A stretch of DNA of 64,000 nt from Symmachiella dynata (lineage in GTDB: Bacteria; Planctomycetota; Planctomycetia; Planctomycetales; Planctomycetaceae), in the NCBI RefSeq assembly GCF_007747995.1, contig NZ_CP036276.1, positions 7,244,001-7,308,000 on the forward strand. The letters run 5' to 3'. Below are positions 38,401 through 43,336 of the stretch, one piece after another. The stretch's first letter is position 1, and each line of letters starts with the position of its first letter. Position numbers and translations under genes: made by a program. Under the pieces are notes generated by a model that was given only the letters and a program-made list of their open reading frames with translations, ran no database searches and was not told the origin of the DNA.

Positions 38401-39887
38401 CCCACGGTGTTACTAAGGCTGACGAGTAAGTATTCGTCTTCCTCATGTGCGACGTCGCCATTGACGATGACCGTGATCGTCTGCTGGGTCACGCCATCGG
38501 CAAACATCAACGAACCGCTCGTCGCGAAGTAATCACCCAGCTTCTGATTTTCGTAGTAGGTGATCGTATCTTCGACCGTTGAGGCAGACAGGATCTCCAG
38601 GTTTCCATCACCATCCAAATCGTCGGTGAAGAGCGTCGGAGCCACCAGCTTACCCGCTGTCACCGTATGCAATGTCCAAAAGTTGCGGCCGAGGTTTTCA
38701 TGCCATTGAATGCCCGCATCATCCCCCCCCACGGAAACGACAACGTCCACATCACCATCGCCGTCCATATCGGCGGTCCGCACATCGCGTACCCCGTCAG
38801 GGGTGGTACGGATCTCTTGGTATGTAAAGTTCTCGTTGCCGTCGTTCTCAAACCATGTGATGGTATAGTCGCCGTCATAGACAGCCACCACGTCAAGATC
38901 GCCGTCATCGTCGAAGTCTGCGGAGGAGACCGCAGTGGGTGTCGCCTCACTCGGCGCTTCGAAAATCACATGCCGCGTGAAGATTTCATTCCCATCGTTT
39001 TCAAACCACGATACGGTGTTGTCACCGGGGTTTGATGTGAGAACGTCCAGATCACCGTCACCATCCAGATCCGTCGCCTCAAACGCATTCACTTGGTTTG
39101 CAATATTGGTCACAACCCGCGTTGTGAAATTTCCATTGCCATCATTTTCGTACCAGAAAACGGTGTGGTCGAAATCAGACGACGCCATCGCATCCAGGTC
39201 CCCGTCGCCATCAACGTCGGCAACAGCAACCCTTTTCTCGCCTGCAACGGCAGTGTCGATTGCATGGAACGTGAAGTTCTCGTTGCCGTCGTTCTCGTAC
39301 CACGCAATCGTGTTGTCTTCGCGCGAGGCCGTGAGGATATCCGTGTCGCCATCGCCATCGAAGTCACCACTGGTCACATCTTCGGCACCATTGGCCGACG
39401 TGGTTACGGTGTGCGTTGTAAATACTCCGCCGCCGAGATTTTCGTACCAATGAATCGTATCGGAAAAATACGAGGCGGACAGAATGTCACTGTCCCCATC
39501 GCCATCAACATCGGCCGACGACACCGCCTCAGCGCGATCGGCCGTGGAGCTCAGAGTCTGTTCATTGAAAAACGTTTGAACCGGCGTCGCGTTCCCGCCG
39601 CCGGTTTCGAAATCGACGGTAACCACTCCTGAGGAACTACCGGTCCGGTCGACAGTGAATTCGAACGTCGATGTGCCGGCATCGCCCTCGGAAATCGAAA
39701 GATCGCCAATGGTCAGCGACCCCGCCAACAACGTGCGGTCTTCCAGTCCTTCCAAGGACAGCGGGATCTGTCGTCGACAGGTGCTAAACTTCCGCCAACT
39801 GCGATTTCGGCGACGGCGTTGAGAGGTCAAGCGAGTATAACGTTGCGAGCGAGCCCAAGAGGTGGTGAGCAATGACCAGAAAGACAT
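20439..39887 (-). CDS. Giant multidomain secreted protein: Calx-beta, VCBS/NHL, metalloprotease, cadherin-like repeats, dockerin
   Basis: A 6,482-residue protein. The N-terminus is Arg-rich and then has SLEGLEDRTLLAG (about residues 44-56), a variant of the planctomycete LEPR-XLL export/anchoring motif. Visible modules in order are: Calx-beta with a VCBS/FG-GAP block (about 56-520, repeats of the DVDGDGDLD type), a second such pair (about 520-960), a further Calx-beta, an NHL-like block (about 1125-1415, GPDGNLYV repeats) with its Calx-beta, two CARDB-like domains (about 1535-1780), an SdrD-B-like domain (from about 1785), a zinc metalloprotease module (HEIGHALGLG at residue 1982), another Calx-beta, cadherin-like repeats from about 2235, a second NHL block inside a Calx-beta (about 2665-3050), and cadherin-like repeats to about 6285. 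The C-terminal dockerin has two calcium loops. It is likely a Ca2+-dependent, very long surface or matrix protein. The start ATG has only a weak ribosome-binding site. Confidence 0.9.
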   Translation of the reverse strand: MSFWSLLTTSWARSQRYTRLTSQRRRRNRSWRKFSTCRRQIPLSLEGLEDRTLLAGSLTIGDLSISEGDAGTSTFEFTVDRTGSSSGVVTVDFETGGGNATPVQTFFNEQTLSSTADRAEAVSSADVDGDGDSDILSASYFSDTIHWYENLGGGVFTTHTVTTSANGAEDVTSGDFDGDGDTDILTASREDNTIAWYENDGNENFTFHAIDTAVAGEKRVAVADVDGDGDLDAMASSDFDHTVFWYENDGNGNFTTRVVTNIANQVNAFEATDLDGDGDLDVLTSNPGDNTVSWFENDGNEIFTRHVIFEAPSEATPTAVSSADFDDDGDLDVVAVYDGDYTITWFENDGNENFTYQEIRTTPDGVRDVRTADMDGDGDVDVVVSVGGDDAGIQWHENLGRNFWTLHTVTAGKLVAPTLFTDDLDGDGNLEILSASTVEDTITYYENQKLGDYFATSGSLMFADGVTQQTITVIVNGDVAHEEDEYLLVSLSNTVGGSVDDGQARGTILNDDALPGATVSIGDAVVTEGDLLSKTVEFTVTRSGDTSGETTVDFTTADGTALGIVDVSTEFSRFEEHLIDNTADGARNVQVADVDGDGDLDMVSSSRDDNTLAWYENDGNENYTFHEIVILGDVYGVATADIDGDGDVDIIATSYARNEVNIYENDGSENFTERTISGAGELDRPSDVKVVDLDADGDLDIVVAVNFDSILVWYESDGAGGFTYHTVSTGAARADDFEVIDLDQDGDLDFVGSMLSPRQVLWFENDGSENFTKHIIADEVWTIESVWAADMDGDGDLDVLTGSTYAIDWYENDGNENFTHYVIDDFAGSSNSVATADIDGDGDLDVVAATAGLSQIAWYENLGYGNYRFHYISTVSVGVEKIILTDIDGDGDVDVAAASFGDDSIRWFENNGGVIGERGDYQTTSGSLTFLAGETEKTITVQVAGDFDDEANETFFVNLSNVAGGAIAVGQGEGRILNDDVRELFISDVTYVEGNLGTKNFNFVATRPGSTSERLRVRFEFEAGSADGGPNADFGPTAQWGWGGYLIFEPGVSEIIIAVPVYSDLVVEPDESFGVFFFEINDTLITDDWAVGTIINDDVPPPAQPTISVSDVTVTEGAGLGGGEFMDAFVSSGEGGVNIPRSLTFGPDGNLYVGSRAGVFRYDGQTGEPLSTPLNHGAEFILDNDGGVLTFDAVVFGPDDNVYTLGDGVHRFNPVDGTFVDTFIPADQVLNARTMFFGEDGLLYVLIGQSSLPDQVLRFDAVTGEFVDIFVGDDPLTGGVDETGGLTGAQDMVFGPDGDLYVVNDTRNDSTAGVLRYDGDSGAFLGRFAAIPGPRIPSGLAFSADGSLLFVTNRAGSSVMQIDATTGELIGDFVAPGAGGLDDISDIQVNADGNLYVISARLNEVLRFAGPVGSLASFTVTRSGDASGEATVDFTTVDSSAAGLVDRVFVNPLANNAEAGRDYVATDGTITFAAGETQRTIVVQILGDTLFEDDETFSVVLNNASGAVIEDGEGVATIQNDDSPLPDLVPDVIDGVWDSPIVVSTVTGTNTDALAYNATDNLFVDLGVANLGIAEAGPFSVTLRIDGSTITTLTRSTPLGVNEFALDFQDIAIGTLSNGIHTIELIIDSTGSVDEGLSGGEGNNIFYKVINVGAAGYADIGPGLAAGWDNPIVISKESGTNTSTPLLLTTDDIYVDLGSGNFGSIPSGSYSVTLTLDGVEVTTLQQTGTLGVFNFAGFEDIFLGQLSAGEHTLEMTVDSGDDVDEGPGGEDNNVFSRTFTVFEPSTLSGIKWNDTNGDGVQDAVEDPLAGFVVYLDINGNGVRDVADEPFTTTNAQGEYEFTNLAPGTYTVAVEYPDGTDRVQTFPGSQAETQAGFDIDFRFLSATLTPQQEQLFLDAAAIWESIIVGDLSDMVSPDGFFVDDFLMDVYTIDIDGVGNTLGQARPLIPEGGYHEGTLLPVRGEVVLDVNDLDHPELFGTILHEIGHALGLGVLWDANGLRVNVGTPDPRYIGAEAVQQYADIFNISASSIPLENVGGPGSVGSHWRETVFDNELMTSISDPNAMISLVTVGALADLGYEVDYNQAQSYRPPGTSLPFVTVDTVISTIDEEGATAGAFTFTRTDTTSGALEVHYSIGGTATAGSDFVALSGIATILDGDSSVTVDLTPLTDGAAEGLETIVITVESGSGYTVGAPRYATVTIEDDELVEPVIPLSYTVTVHPGETIGNLDFGSRIPTSVPPFIEAQIDDVTVAEDAASTIVDLFAAFGDTEDLDTELSFRVSDNTNPALFTSLNIAAGMLTLDYAANANGTATLTIEAMDTTGQTVTQSFDVTITAVNDDPVIVSTSVNAVEDTILDVDLRTLVDDLETADDDLTFTVSGAVNGTIELLADGYTARFTPAADYFGAAAFDFDVTDTGDGADSAITLGPITVNVDITSVNDSPSFTLAGDQVVDEDSGGLTNYAFATNIAAGPTDESGQTLSFLVSTDNDALFTDGPTINAAGALSFAVADDAAGTAVVTVRLMDNGGTANGGVNISEAQTFSIIVNNINDAPVLTVPGQLFVDEDTQLDIDGVSVTDIDSATVALELSSTFGNITLGNTSGLTVSGNGTDDIMVEGAVADINAALATLSYRSNPGSSGMEGILIRVTDSEAATDFTYILINVIPAAFVPEVTLDASSNIIEEAGGTVTITATLSGITTEDVTVFLGFGGTADDFIEGGSLLVANGATNSILRYDGATGAFIDEYFTGAAGDMIIGPDGDFYVANVATDSILRYDGATGALLGTFASGGGLNDPRGLVFGPDGNLYVTSNQTDSVLRYNGTTGAFIDQFVLPNTEDLGNPVGLAFGADGNLYVSNHGRGGSRGPYNVLVFNGTTGAYIKELFGDGAGGLDEPTGLAFGPDGNLYLIDEPDDEILRYNGTTGAFLGSFASGGGLDAPTDFTFGPDGNLYVSSASGAILKYDGTTGDFLGTMSSGGGLVDPLGLLFVASAGDYRLSDHSIVIEAGSLSGSITITGVADELDEGSETVIVDITDVTGGVELGQQQVTTTIVEEIGSNQPPTTTGIADVTVDEDAAATQIDLFAAFDDAEDADQQLTYEVVGNSNAALFTAVSISPATGILTLDYAPNLHGVADITIRATDLGGEFVETTFAVTVNAVNDAPVFSGLTLNLDEDERIDFFLTSYVTDVETLGGDLVFDIIGVDHIVLNFASNGDATVLPIPNYNGPASFEFTVMDTGDGTDAPITVGPFIVNVNYAPVNDAPVAETTTLNTDQETAVDINLRTLVDDVETPDGALTFSVSNAVNGTVELLANGYTARFTPAAGYNGPASFDYHVTDTGDNGDAPLTSGPVTIDVNVANVNQAPVAVGTTLNTNEDTAVEIDLRTLVDDAETADDDLVFSVSGAVNGTVELLSDGYTARYTPGADYNGAASFLYGVTDTGDGIHSPITVGPIVINVNVAAVNDAPIYIFTTLNLNEDERFDFSLTSLISDVETTGQDLVFDITGVDNIILNWNSLHFATVIPVPDYNGFGNFEFTVTDTGDGVDGPVTVGPFIVNIIIAPVNDAPVVETTTLNTTEGTGVSIDLRSLVDDVETPDIDLAFSVSNAVNGTVELLANGYTAVFTPADGYNGPAAFDYEVTDTGDSGDAPISSGPVTIDVNVFAVNQAPVAVGITLNTNEDTAVDIDLRTLVEDDETADDDLVFSVSGAVNGTVELLADGYTARFTPGADYFGPASFQYDVTDTGDSGAAPITVGPIVNNVVIAAENDTPVIELVLSNFDVNEDAPPTVLDLFTYFSDVEDPDEDLVFEVTGNTDAILFENVSIDEVTGELTLEYAANAAGLTVITVRATDTGGLFVEQTFRIIVEDVNDPPVASTTTLNTTEDTAVEIDLRTLVEDVETEDDNFTFAVSNPVNGTVELLPDGYTARFTPDEDFSGVAAFDYHVTDDGIRGDDPFVTVGPVTITVNVGGNNDQPFVETPIGDVAVIEDAPSSVVDLFAAFEDLEDADSELDLEITANSNASLFTSVMIDPTTGQLTLDYAPNANGSSTITVQATDTGGLSISQTFIVDVAAVNDDPVATGTTLATDEDTPVEIDLRTLVDDIETADDDLVFSVSGAVNGTVELLADGYTARFTPGANYNGSASFNYDVTDTGDGSDAAITSAPQTIDVNVAAVNDDPVATGTTLNTDEDTPVEIDLRTLVDDVETVDDDLVFNVSGAVNGTVELLADGHTARFTPGANYNGPASFVYDVTDTGDGADPAIIVGPFAIDITVAAVNDDPVATGTTLNTDEDTAVEIDLRTLVDDVETADDDLVFNVSGAVNGSVELLADGYTARFTPGANYNGPASFVYDVTDTGDGSAAAITSAPQTIDINVAAVNDDPVASSTTMSTSEDTPVEIDLRTLVEDVETADDDLVFSVSGAVNGSVELLANGYTARFTPGANYNGPASFDYDVTDTGDGADTPLTSDPVTINVTVSATNDTPVATGTTLNTVEDTPVEIDLRTLVDDVETADDDLVFSVSGATNGSVELLTDGYTARFTPGANYNGPASFVYDVTDTGDGVDPAIVVGPFAIDITVAAVNDDPVATGTTLNTDEDTPVEIDLRTLVDDVETVDDDLVFNVSGAVNGSVELLANGHTARFTPGANYNGPALFVYDVTDTGDGSAAAVTSAPQVIEINVAAVNDAPVAGATTLNTNEDTAVEIDLRSLVEDVETADGDLVFSVSGAVNGTVELLADGHTARFTPGADYNGPASFVYDVMDTGDGGAAAITSGPLTIDVNVAAVNDDPVANPTTLATDEDTPVEIDLRTLVEDVETADDDLVFSVSGAVNGTVELLANGYTARFTPGANYNGPASFAYDVTDAGDGGDAPITVSPVTIDVTVAAVNDDPVATGTTLATDEDTPVEIDLRTLVADLETADDDLVFNVSGGVNGTVELLTDGYTARFTPGANYNGAALFVYDVTDMGDGDAPGIIVGPLTIDINVAAVNDEPDSTAATLATDEDTPVEIDLRTLVDDVETADDDLFFSVSGAVNGTVELLADGYTARFTPGADYNGPASFVYDVTDTGDGSAAAILVGPITIDINVGGDNDQPFVETPIEDVAVLEDAPSSLIDLFAAFDDLEDADSDLDFEITANSNASLFASAMINPTTGQLTLDYAPNANGTSTITVQATDTGGLSISQTFVVDVAAVNDVPQGDVTTFNILEDTPLEVDLRTFVSDVETAAEDLIFNVSGAVNGTVELLADGHTARFTPTANYNGPASFNYDVTDTGDGSAAAITTGPLTMTVNVDAVNDDPVATGTTLNTDEDTPVEIDLRTLVDDVETADDDLVFSVSGAVNGTVELLANGYTARFTPGANYNGPASFNYGVTDTGDSGTSAITSAPQTVDVNVAAVNDDPVAGTTTLNTDEDTPVEIDLRTLVDDVETADDDLVFNVSGAVNGSVELLADGYTARFTPGANYNGSASFVYDVTDTGDGADPAITVGPLAIDINVAAVNDDPTATGTTLATDEDTPVEIDLRTLVDDVETVDDDLVFSVSGAVNGIVELLADGYTARFTPGANYNGAASFEYDVTDTGDGSAAAITSVPQTVDIDVAAVNDDPTAGTTTLNTDEDTPVEIDLRTLVDDVETADDELVFNVSGAVNGTVELLADGYTARFTPGANYNGAASFVYDVTDSGDGDDPGIIAGPIAIDINVAAVNDAPVADSTTLSTGEDTPVEIDLRTLVSDVETSDDDLTFSVSDAENGSVELLVDGYTARFTPGADYNGPASFAYRVTDTGDGGDDPITVGPVTIDVTVGGDNDRPFVETPIGDVAVIEDAPSSVIDLFAAFEDLEDADSELDLEITANSNASLFASVMIDPTTGQLTLDYAPNANGSSTITVQATDTGGLSVSQTFIVDVAAVNDDPVATGTTLATDEDTPVEIDLRTLVDDIETADDDLVFSVSGAVNGAIELLANGYTARFTPGANYNGLASFNYDVTDTGDGSAAAITSAPQTIDVNVAAVNDDPVATGTTLNTDEDTPVEIDLRTLVDDVETADDDLAFNVSGAVNGTVELLADGYTARFTPGADYNGPALFVYDVTDTGDGGAAAITSAPQTIDINVAAVNDDPVASSTTMSTSEDTPVEIDLRTLVEDVETADDDLVFSVSGAVNGSVELQADGYTARFTPGANYNGPASFVYDVTDTGDGSAAAITSAPQTIDITVAAVNDVPIAGTTTLNTDEDTAVEIDLRTLVDDVETADDDLLFSVSGAVNGTVELLADGYTARFTPDADGPASFDYDVTDTGDGSDAAITSGPVTIDVNVAAVNEFTIVDVSVNDGEENRSNVRHITVTFSDDTNIGALIASGEIVEIIQIYGLTNSPSTEVVLSADRFVWDDATNSVTVDLTVDGFGGSGQTLLSNDNYALRIQTGEILNPQLVDAVLQDTDGVDDGIYDYRFHRLEGDIDGDRSVGFSDVMKLTSNFGQFNTDADTTGDGQVNILDFWSVYGNVGSSLPDDIFLESEQF
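20475..20640 (-). other. Dockerin type I-like domain at the C-terminus of the giant protein
   Basis: Two EF-hand-like calcium loops are visible, GDIDGDRSVGFSD and DTTGDGQVNILDFW, separated by about 20 residues as in type I dockerins. A short acidic tail ends the protein. Such domains bind cohesins. In planctomycetes they end many giant proteins and their partners are mostly unknown. Confidence 0.8.
21484..22550 (-). repeat. Large internal duplication, copy 1
   Basis: This block closely matches 26641-28010. The match at 21484 is offset by 5,157 bp and the match at 22261 by 5,460 bp. The 303-bp difference is one repeat unit, so copy 2 carries one extra unit. Long stretches are identical or differ at single bases. 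Confidence 0.8.
26641..28010 (-). repeat. Large internal duplication, copy 2
   Basis: Partner of 21484-22550, with one additional unit of about 303 bp (around 26940-27240). It includes the same switch from the EDTPVEIDLRTLV repeat type to the EDAPSS/DLFAAF type, which shows that a multi-repeat block was copied or converted as a whole. Confidence 0.8.
33600..34240 (-). other. Zinc metalloprotease module within the giant protein
   Basis: The module runs from LTPQQEQLFLDAAAIWESII to about NQAQSYRPPG and contains HEIGHALGLG (HExxHxxxxG, His at residue 1982). Downstream are the segments GSHWRETVFDNELMTS and ISLVTVGALADLGYEVDYNQ, as seen in leishmanolysin-like and planctomycete secreted metalloproteases. 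Zinc ligands and the catalytic Glu are intact, so it may be active. Confidence 0.75.
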
Positions 39888-41289
39888 GCAGGTTCATCCC
39901 GTCAAAATAGGGGGGCGATGAATCGATTTTTAATAAGAAACAAAATGATTGAGATGGAATATAAAAATCAACGATCTGCCGATCCCGGAAGGCAACGACA
40001 GACGTGCGAATCCGCAGATTTGCGAATCCTAAGACTGGGGAGTTTGTGTGGCAGAGGGCCCGCAAAAGCGCACCACACAGAACCAAAGAATTAACAAAGC
40101 GAGCAGCGAAGCGATGTAGATGTAATAGAAGAATGGCCTAAGAGCGACGACGTGATAGCGAGCGCGAGTGATCCCGACATGAGCTGTCTCCGTAAATCCA
40201 AAGGTGTAACATCAGAGCGAAAATGTTCGACACGCGTATCAACTGCAACGCGAAGCTTGATTGAATAGCAGCTGACAAAACTGGAGCAGAAGAGTTCAAC
40301 GCAATACCCTAGCGAAACGAGCAAAAGCGACCGACGAAAAGAAGTGACAATGCGTCGGTGTCGTTGCGTTGTTTAGCAAAGCGAACTTGCGATGCGGGCC
40401 AGTCTAAACTGCGCAATTCGCGAAATCAACAAAAAAAGCAGAATCCCTCCAAACCCTCCGGCCTGCAGAGAATAGAAAGCGCGAGTCGGCACGCGATTTC
40501 ACGCGGGAGTCAATCAACCAAACAGCGAAAAAGCATCCGCACTTCCCCCGGCTTGCGCAAGGATTCCACAAGCGGAGACCCGACTCCACATTGATAGAGA
40601 ACGTTAATATTCTGCTAAGAACTAGTTCAATACCCTACTGCGTTTGTTCCTGAAACTTGCAAATCCGTGCCAACAGAATGCGGCAGCGGTTTTTGAATCG
40701 AATGAAAAGCAGACCACCTCACTTCCATTCCCGGCTTCAAAAAATGCTCTACCACTGACGGCCAAGCAACCATCCGCGATGAGAGCGTCTATCCCAAAGA
40801 CTGTCTCAACTGTTCCGTGGGCAAGATCGCGGGACACGACTTGTCACCATCAAAACTAGGGTTACTACCTAGCACAGATCTGCACCCCACCCCCGCCCAG
40901 CGGCTGATAGGCGTTGAGGATTGCGCGCTGGAATCGTTAAGCTTTCGTAATTGCGCAGCATTGGCTCTGAAATCTTCGGGATTGATCGCTTCTTGTTACT
41001 CAACGGTGCGACCAGCTCAGCCGCAACGTTGCCAACCAGCGACACCGGCGTCGTGAACAGGGACTGCGGAACGAAAGCCTGATACCCCACTCCAGCCGGC
41101 AAAGCCCTGGACAACTTTCCGGTAGGGGTTATGACAACATCGCACCGATTCACCACCAGCCGCCGCCGCTGGAATTTTGGCCAATTCATTTCGCCTGCCG
41201 CAATTCACTGGAGATTTGGATTGCCATTGACGATCGATAGGTAGCGGCGTACTATATTCGCATAGGCGAATTCAATAGGACCCCCCAAG
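39888..41289. other. Gene-free region of 1.4 kb
   Basis: No convincing coding frame is found on either strand. Open frames are short and of poor composition. The stretch next to the giant gene is AT-rich and is probably its promoter and leader. A short direct repeat TGCGAATCC occurs at 40005-40013 and 40021-40029. No RNA gene was recognised. Confidence 0.6.
41256..41271. promoter_or_regulatory. Candidate ArsR operator before arsR
   Basis: Perfect palindrome ATTCGC-ATAG-GCGAAT, 18 bp before the arsR start and inside the probable promoter. ArsR-family repressors bind such short dyads and autoregulate their operons. A related, imperfect copy lies before the ACR3 gene. Confidence 0.65.
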
Positions 41290-41646
41290 ATGGCCACAAA
41301 AACTGCCAGCATCTCACTCACGACAATCTTCCGAGCGCTGTCCGATCAGACGCGGTTGCGAATTCTGAATCTGCTGCGCGACGGAGAATTGTGCGTTTGC
41401 GATTTGGTCGATGTGCTGGATGTGCCGCAACCAACAGCTTCGCGGCATTTGGCCTATCTGCGGAAGTCCGGACTAGTGCTTGCTCGCAAAGAAGGACTGT
41501 GGCACTACTATCGATTGACCCCCAGTTCCTCGCCGTTTCACGAAAAGCTCTGGGAGTGTTTGGCGACCTGCGAAGCTGTCGAGTCTGAACTTGCCAGCGA
41601 CCGCCAACAACTCAAACATTCGCCTTGCCGTGACTGCTGCGACTAG
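41290..41646 (+). CDS. arsR: ArsR-family arsenic-responsive repressor
   Basis: A 118-residue winged-helix protein (ALSDQTRLRILNLL, then VPQPTASRHLAYLRKSG as the recognition region). The metal site ELCVCDLV gives Cys35 and Cys37, the As(III)-binding pair of classic ArsR alpha-3 sites. Additional cysteines in the tail (SPCRDCCD) may provide a further ligand. It is the first gene of the ars operon. As(III) binding should release it from the palindrome just upstream and so induce the permease, reductase and lyase genes. The start is the ATG immediately after that palindrome. Confidence 0.93.
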   Translation: MATKTASISLTTIFRALSDQTRLRILNLLRDGELCVCDLVDVLDVPQPTASRHLAYLRKSGLVLARKEGLWHYYRLTPSSSPFHEKLWECLATCEAVESELASDRQQLKHSPCRDCCD

Positions 41647-41663
41647 TTTTTTTTAACAAATAC

Positions 41664-41679
41664 ATTCGCCTAAGCACAT
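41664..41679. promoter_or_regulatory. Second, imperfect ArsR-like site
   Basis: ATTCGC-CTAA-GCACAT matches the first half and spacing of the arsR palindrome and lies 43 bp before the ACR3 gene start, after a T-run. It may be a second binding site for an internal promoter. The right half-site is degenerate, so this is tentative. Confidence 0.35.
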
Positions 41680-41722
41680 ATAATACCACACCAAAACAAC
41701 AAGAAATGGGAGATTAGCTCCG

Positions 41723-42856
41723 ATGGCCGATGGAGTCGCCAAGCGTCTGGGTTTCCTGGACCGGTATTTGACATTGTGGATTTTTCTAGCGATGGCGGTC
41801 GGAGTTGCCGCCGGCCGCTTGCTTCCCGGTTTGGAAGGTTGGATCAATTCGTTTCAGGTGGGCACAACGAACATTCCCATCGCGGCCGGTTTGATACTGA
41901 TGATGTATCCGCCGCTGGCCAAAGTCCGCTACGAAGAGATGGGCGAAGTGTTCCGCAATTGGAAACTACTCGCGCTGTCGCTGGTGCAAAACTGGGTCAT
42001 CGGACCGGTGCTGATGTTTGCCTTAGCGATCTTGTTCCTGCAAGACTACCCCGAATACATGGTGGGGTTGATCATGATCGGCCTGGCCCGTTGCATCGCG
42101 ATGGTCATCGTCTGGAATGAGTTGGCCAAGGGAGACAGCGAATACGCCGCCGGGTTGGTGGCTTTCAATAGTATCTTTCAAGTGCTGTTTTTCAGCGTCT
42201 ATGCCTGGGTATTCATCACCCTGTTGCCGCCGTTATTTGGATTGGCGGGAAGCACTGTCCAGATCGGTATCGGTGAAATCGCGCAGAGTGTCTTCATCTA
42301 CCTGGGCATCCCCTTTTTGGCCGGCATGGCCACACGGTTTGTTTTAATCCGGGCTAAAGGTCGGCAGTGGTATGAACAACAATTCATTCCCACCATTAGC
42401 CCGCTGACGCTCATCGCACTGCTGTTCACAATTCTGGTGATGTTCGGGCTGAAAGGAAATTTGATTGTACAGATTCCTGGTGACGTGGTGCGGATCGCTG
42501 TGCCGCTGTTGATTTACTTTGTCGTAATGTTCTTGGTGAGTTTCTGGATGGGGAAAAAGATCGGTGCGGACTATTCAAAAACGACCACGATCGCCTTCAC
42601 TGCGGCCAGCAACAATTTTGAACTCGCCATCGCCGTGGCCGTCGCCGTCTTCGGCATCAACTCCGGCGCCGCTTTCGCAGCTGTGATCGGACCGTTGGTC
42701 GAAGTCCCCGTGTTGATCGGATTGGTCAATGTCGCTCTCTATTTTCAAAAACGATACTTCGGTGACGAAATCTCAGACGACGAAACCCTGCAATCCGCCG
42801 CGGCGGCCGCCTGCCCGACAGTTCGTGGCAGCCACGCAGAAGCCGGGCAAGATTAA
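41723..42856 (+). CDS. acr3: ACR3-family arsenite efflux permease
   Basis: A 377-residue membrane protein with about ten hydrophobic segments. Family landmarks are [16 protein letters not shown] at the start, [14 protein letters not shown], and [20 protein letters not shown], which contains the essential Cys124 of the fourth helix. Later the segments [20 protein letters not shown] and [17 protein letters not shown] carry the conserved Glu. It exports As(III) driven by the proton gradient. It lies 76 bp after arsR, followed after 42 bp by arsC. The C-terminal tail is short and Ala/Asp-rich. Confidence 0.95.
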   Translation: MADGVAKRLGFLDRYLTLWIFLAMAVGVAAGRLLPGLEGWINSFQVGTTNIPIAAGLILMMYPPLAKVRYEEMGEVFRNWKLLALSLVQNWVIGPVLMFALAILFLQDYPEYMVGLIMIGLARCIAMVIVWNELAKGDSEYAAGLVAFNSIFQVLFFSVYAWVFITLLPPLFGLAGSTVQIGIGEIAQSVFIYLGIPFLAGMATRFVLIRAKGRQWYEQQFIPTISPLTLIALLFTILVMFGLKGNLIVQIPGDVVRIAVPLLIYFVVMFLVSFWMGKKIGADYSKTTTIAFTAASNNFELAIAVAVAVFGINSGAAFAAVIGPLVEVPVLIGLVNVALYFQKRYFGDEISDDETLQSAAAAACPTVRGSHAEAGQD

Positions 42857-42898
42857 TCACCAATTGAAACGCGAACCATAAAAAAGGAATACCATCCG

Positions 42899-43336
42899 AT
42901 GCCAAAGCGAGTCTTAATTCTCTGCACCGGAAACTCATGTCGTTCACAGATGGCCGAAGCGCTCTGGGAATCGCTGGGCGGCGGCAGTTGGCAGTCTGAA
43001 TCCGCCGGCTCAAAACCCTCCGGCTACGTGCACCCTTTAGCCATCCAGGCGATGCAGGAAATGGACATCGACATTCCCGAACATCAAAGCAAATCGCTCG
43101 ATCAGTTCCAAAACCAACCGTTCGATCTCGTCGTGACAGTCTGTGACAACGCCAAAGAGTCCTGTCCGGTTTTCCCCGGGGCAAAGACCACGTTGCATTG
43201 GCCATTCCAAGACCCCGCCGATGCCACTGGTTCGGAAGAAGAACAAATGACCGTCTTTCGCCGCATCCGCGACGAAATCAGAGACAAAATTGAAACCTAC
43301 TTGCAAACTCTTAAACCTGAAGGAGAGTCAAAATGA
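42899..43336 (+). CDS. arsC: Arsenate reductase, thioredoxin-coupled type
   Basis: A 145-residue low-molecular-weight tyrosine-phosphatase-fold protein. The P-loop CTGNSCRS starts at Cys9, and the two further redox cysteines are Cys82 and Cys89 (VTVCDNAKESCPVFPG), the same arrangement as the thioredoxin-dependent ArsC of Staphylococcus. It reduces As(V) to As(III) in the cytoplasm for export by the ACR3 permease. An AAGGA ribosome-binding site precedes the ATG, and the stop overlaps the next start (ATGA). The family assignment is secure. Confidence 0.95.
   Translation: MPKRVLILCTGNSCRSQMAEALWESLGGGSWQSESAGSKPSGYVHPLAIQAMQEMDIDIPEHQSKSLDQFQNQPFDLVVTVCDNAKESCPVFPGAKTTLHWPFQDPADATGSEEEQMTVFRRIRDEIRDKIETYLQTLKPEGESK

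Noticed and set aside
40358-40594. Plus-strand frame of 78 codons in the gene-free region
   Set aside because: Its composition is Ser/Arg/Lys-rich and unlike a folded protein, with no ribosome-binding site.
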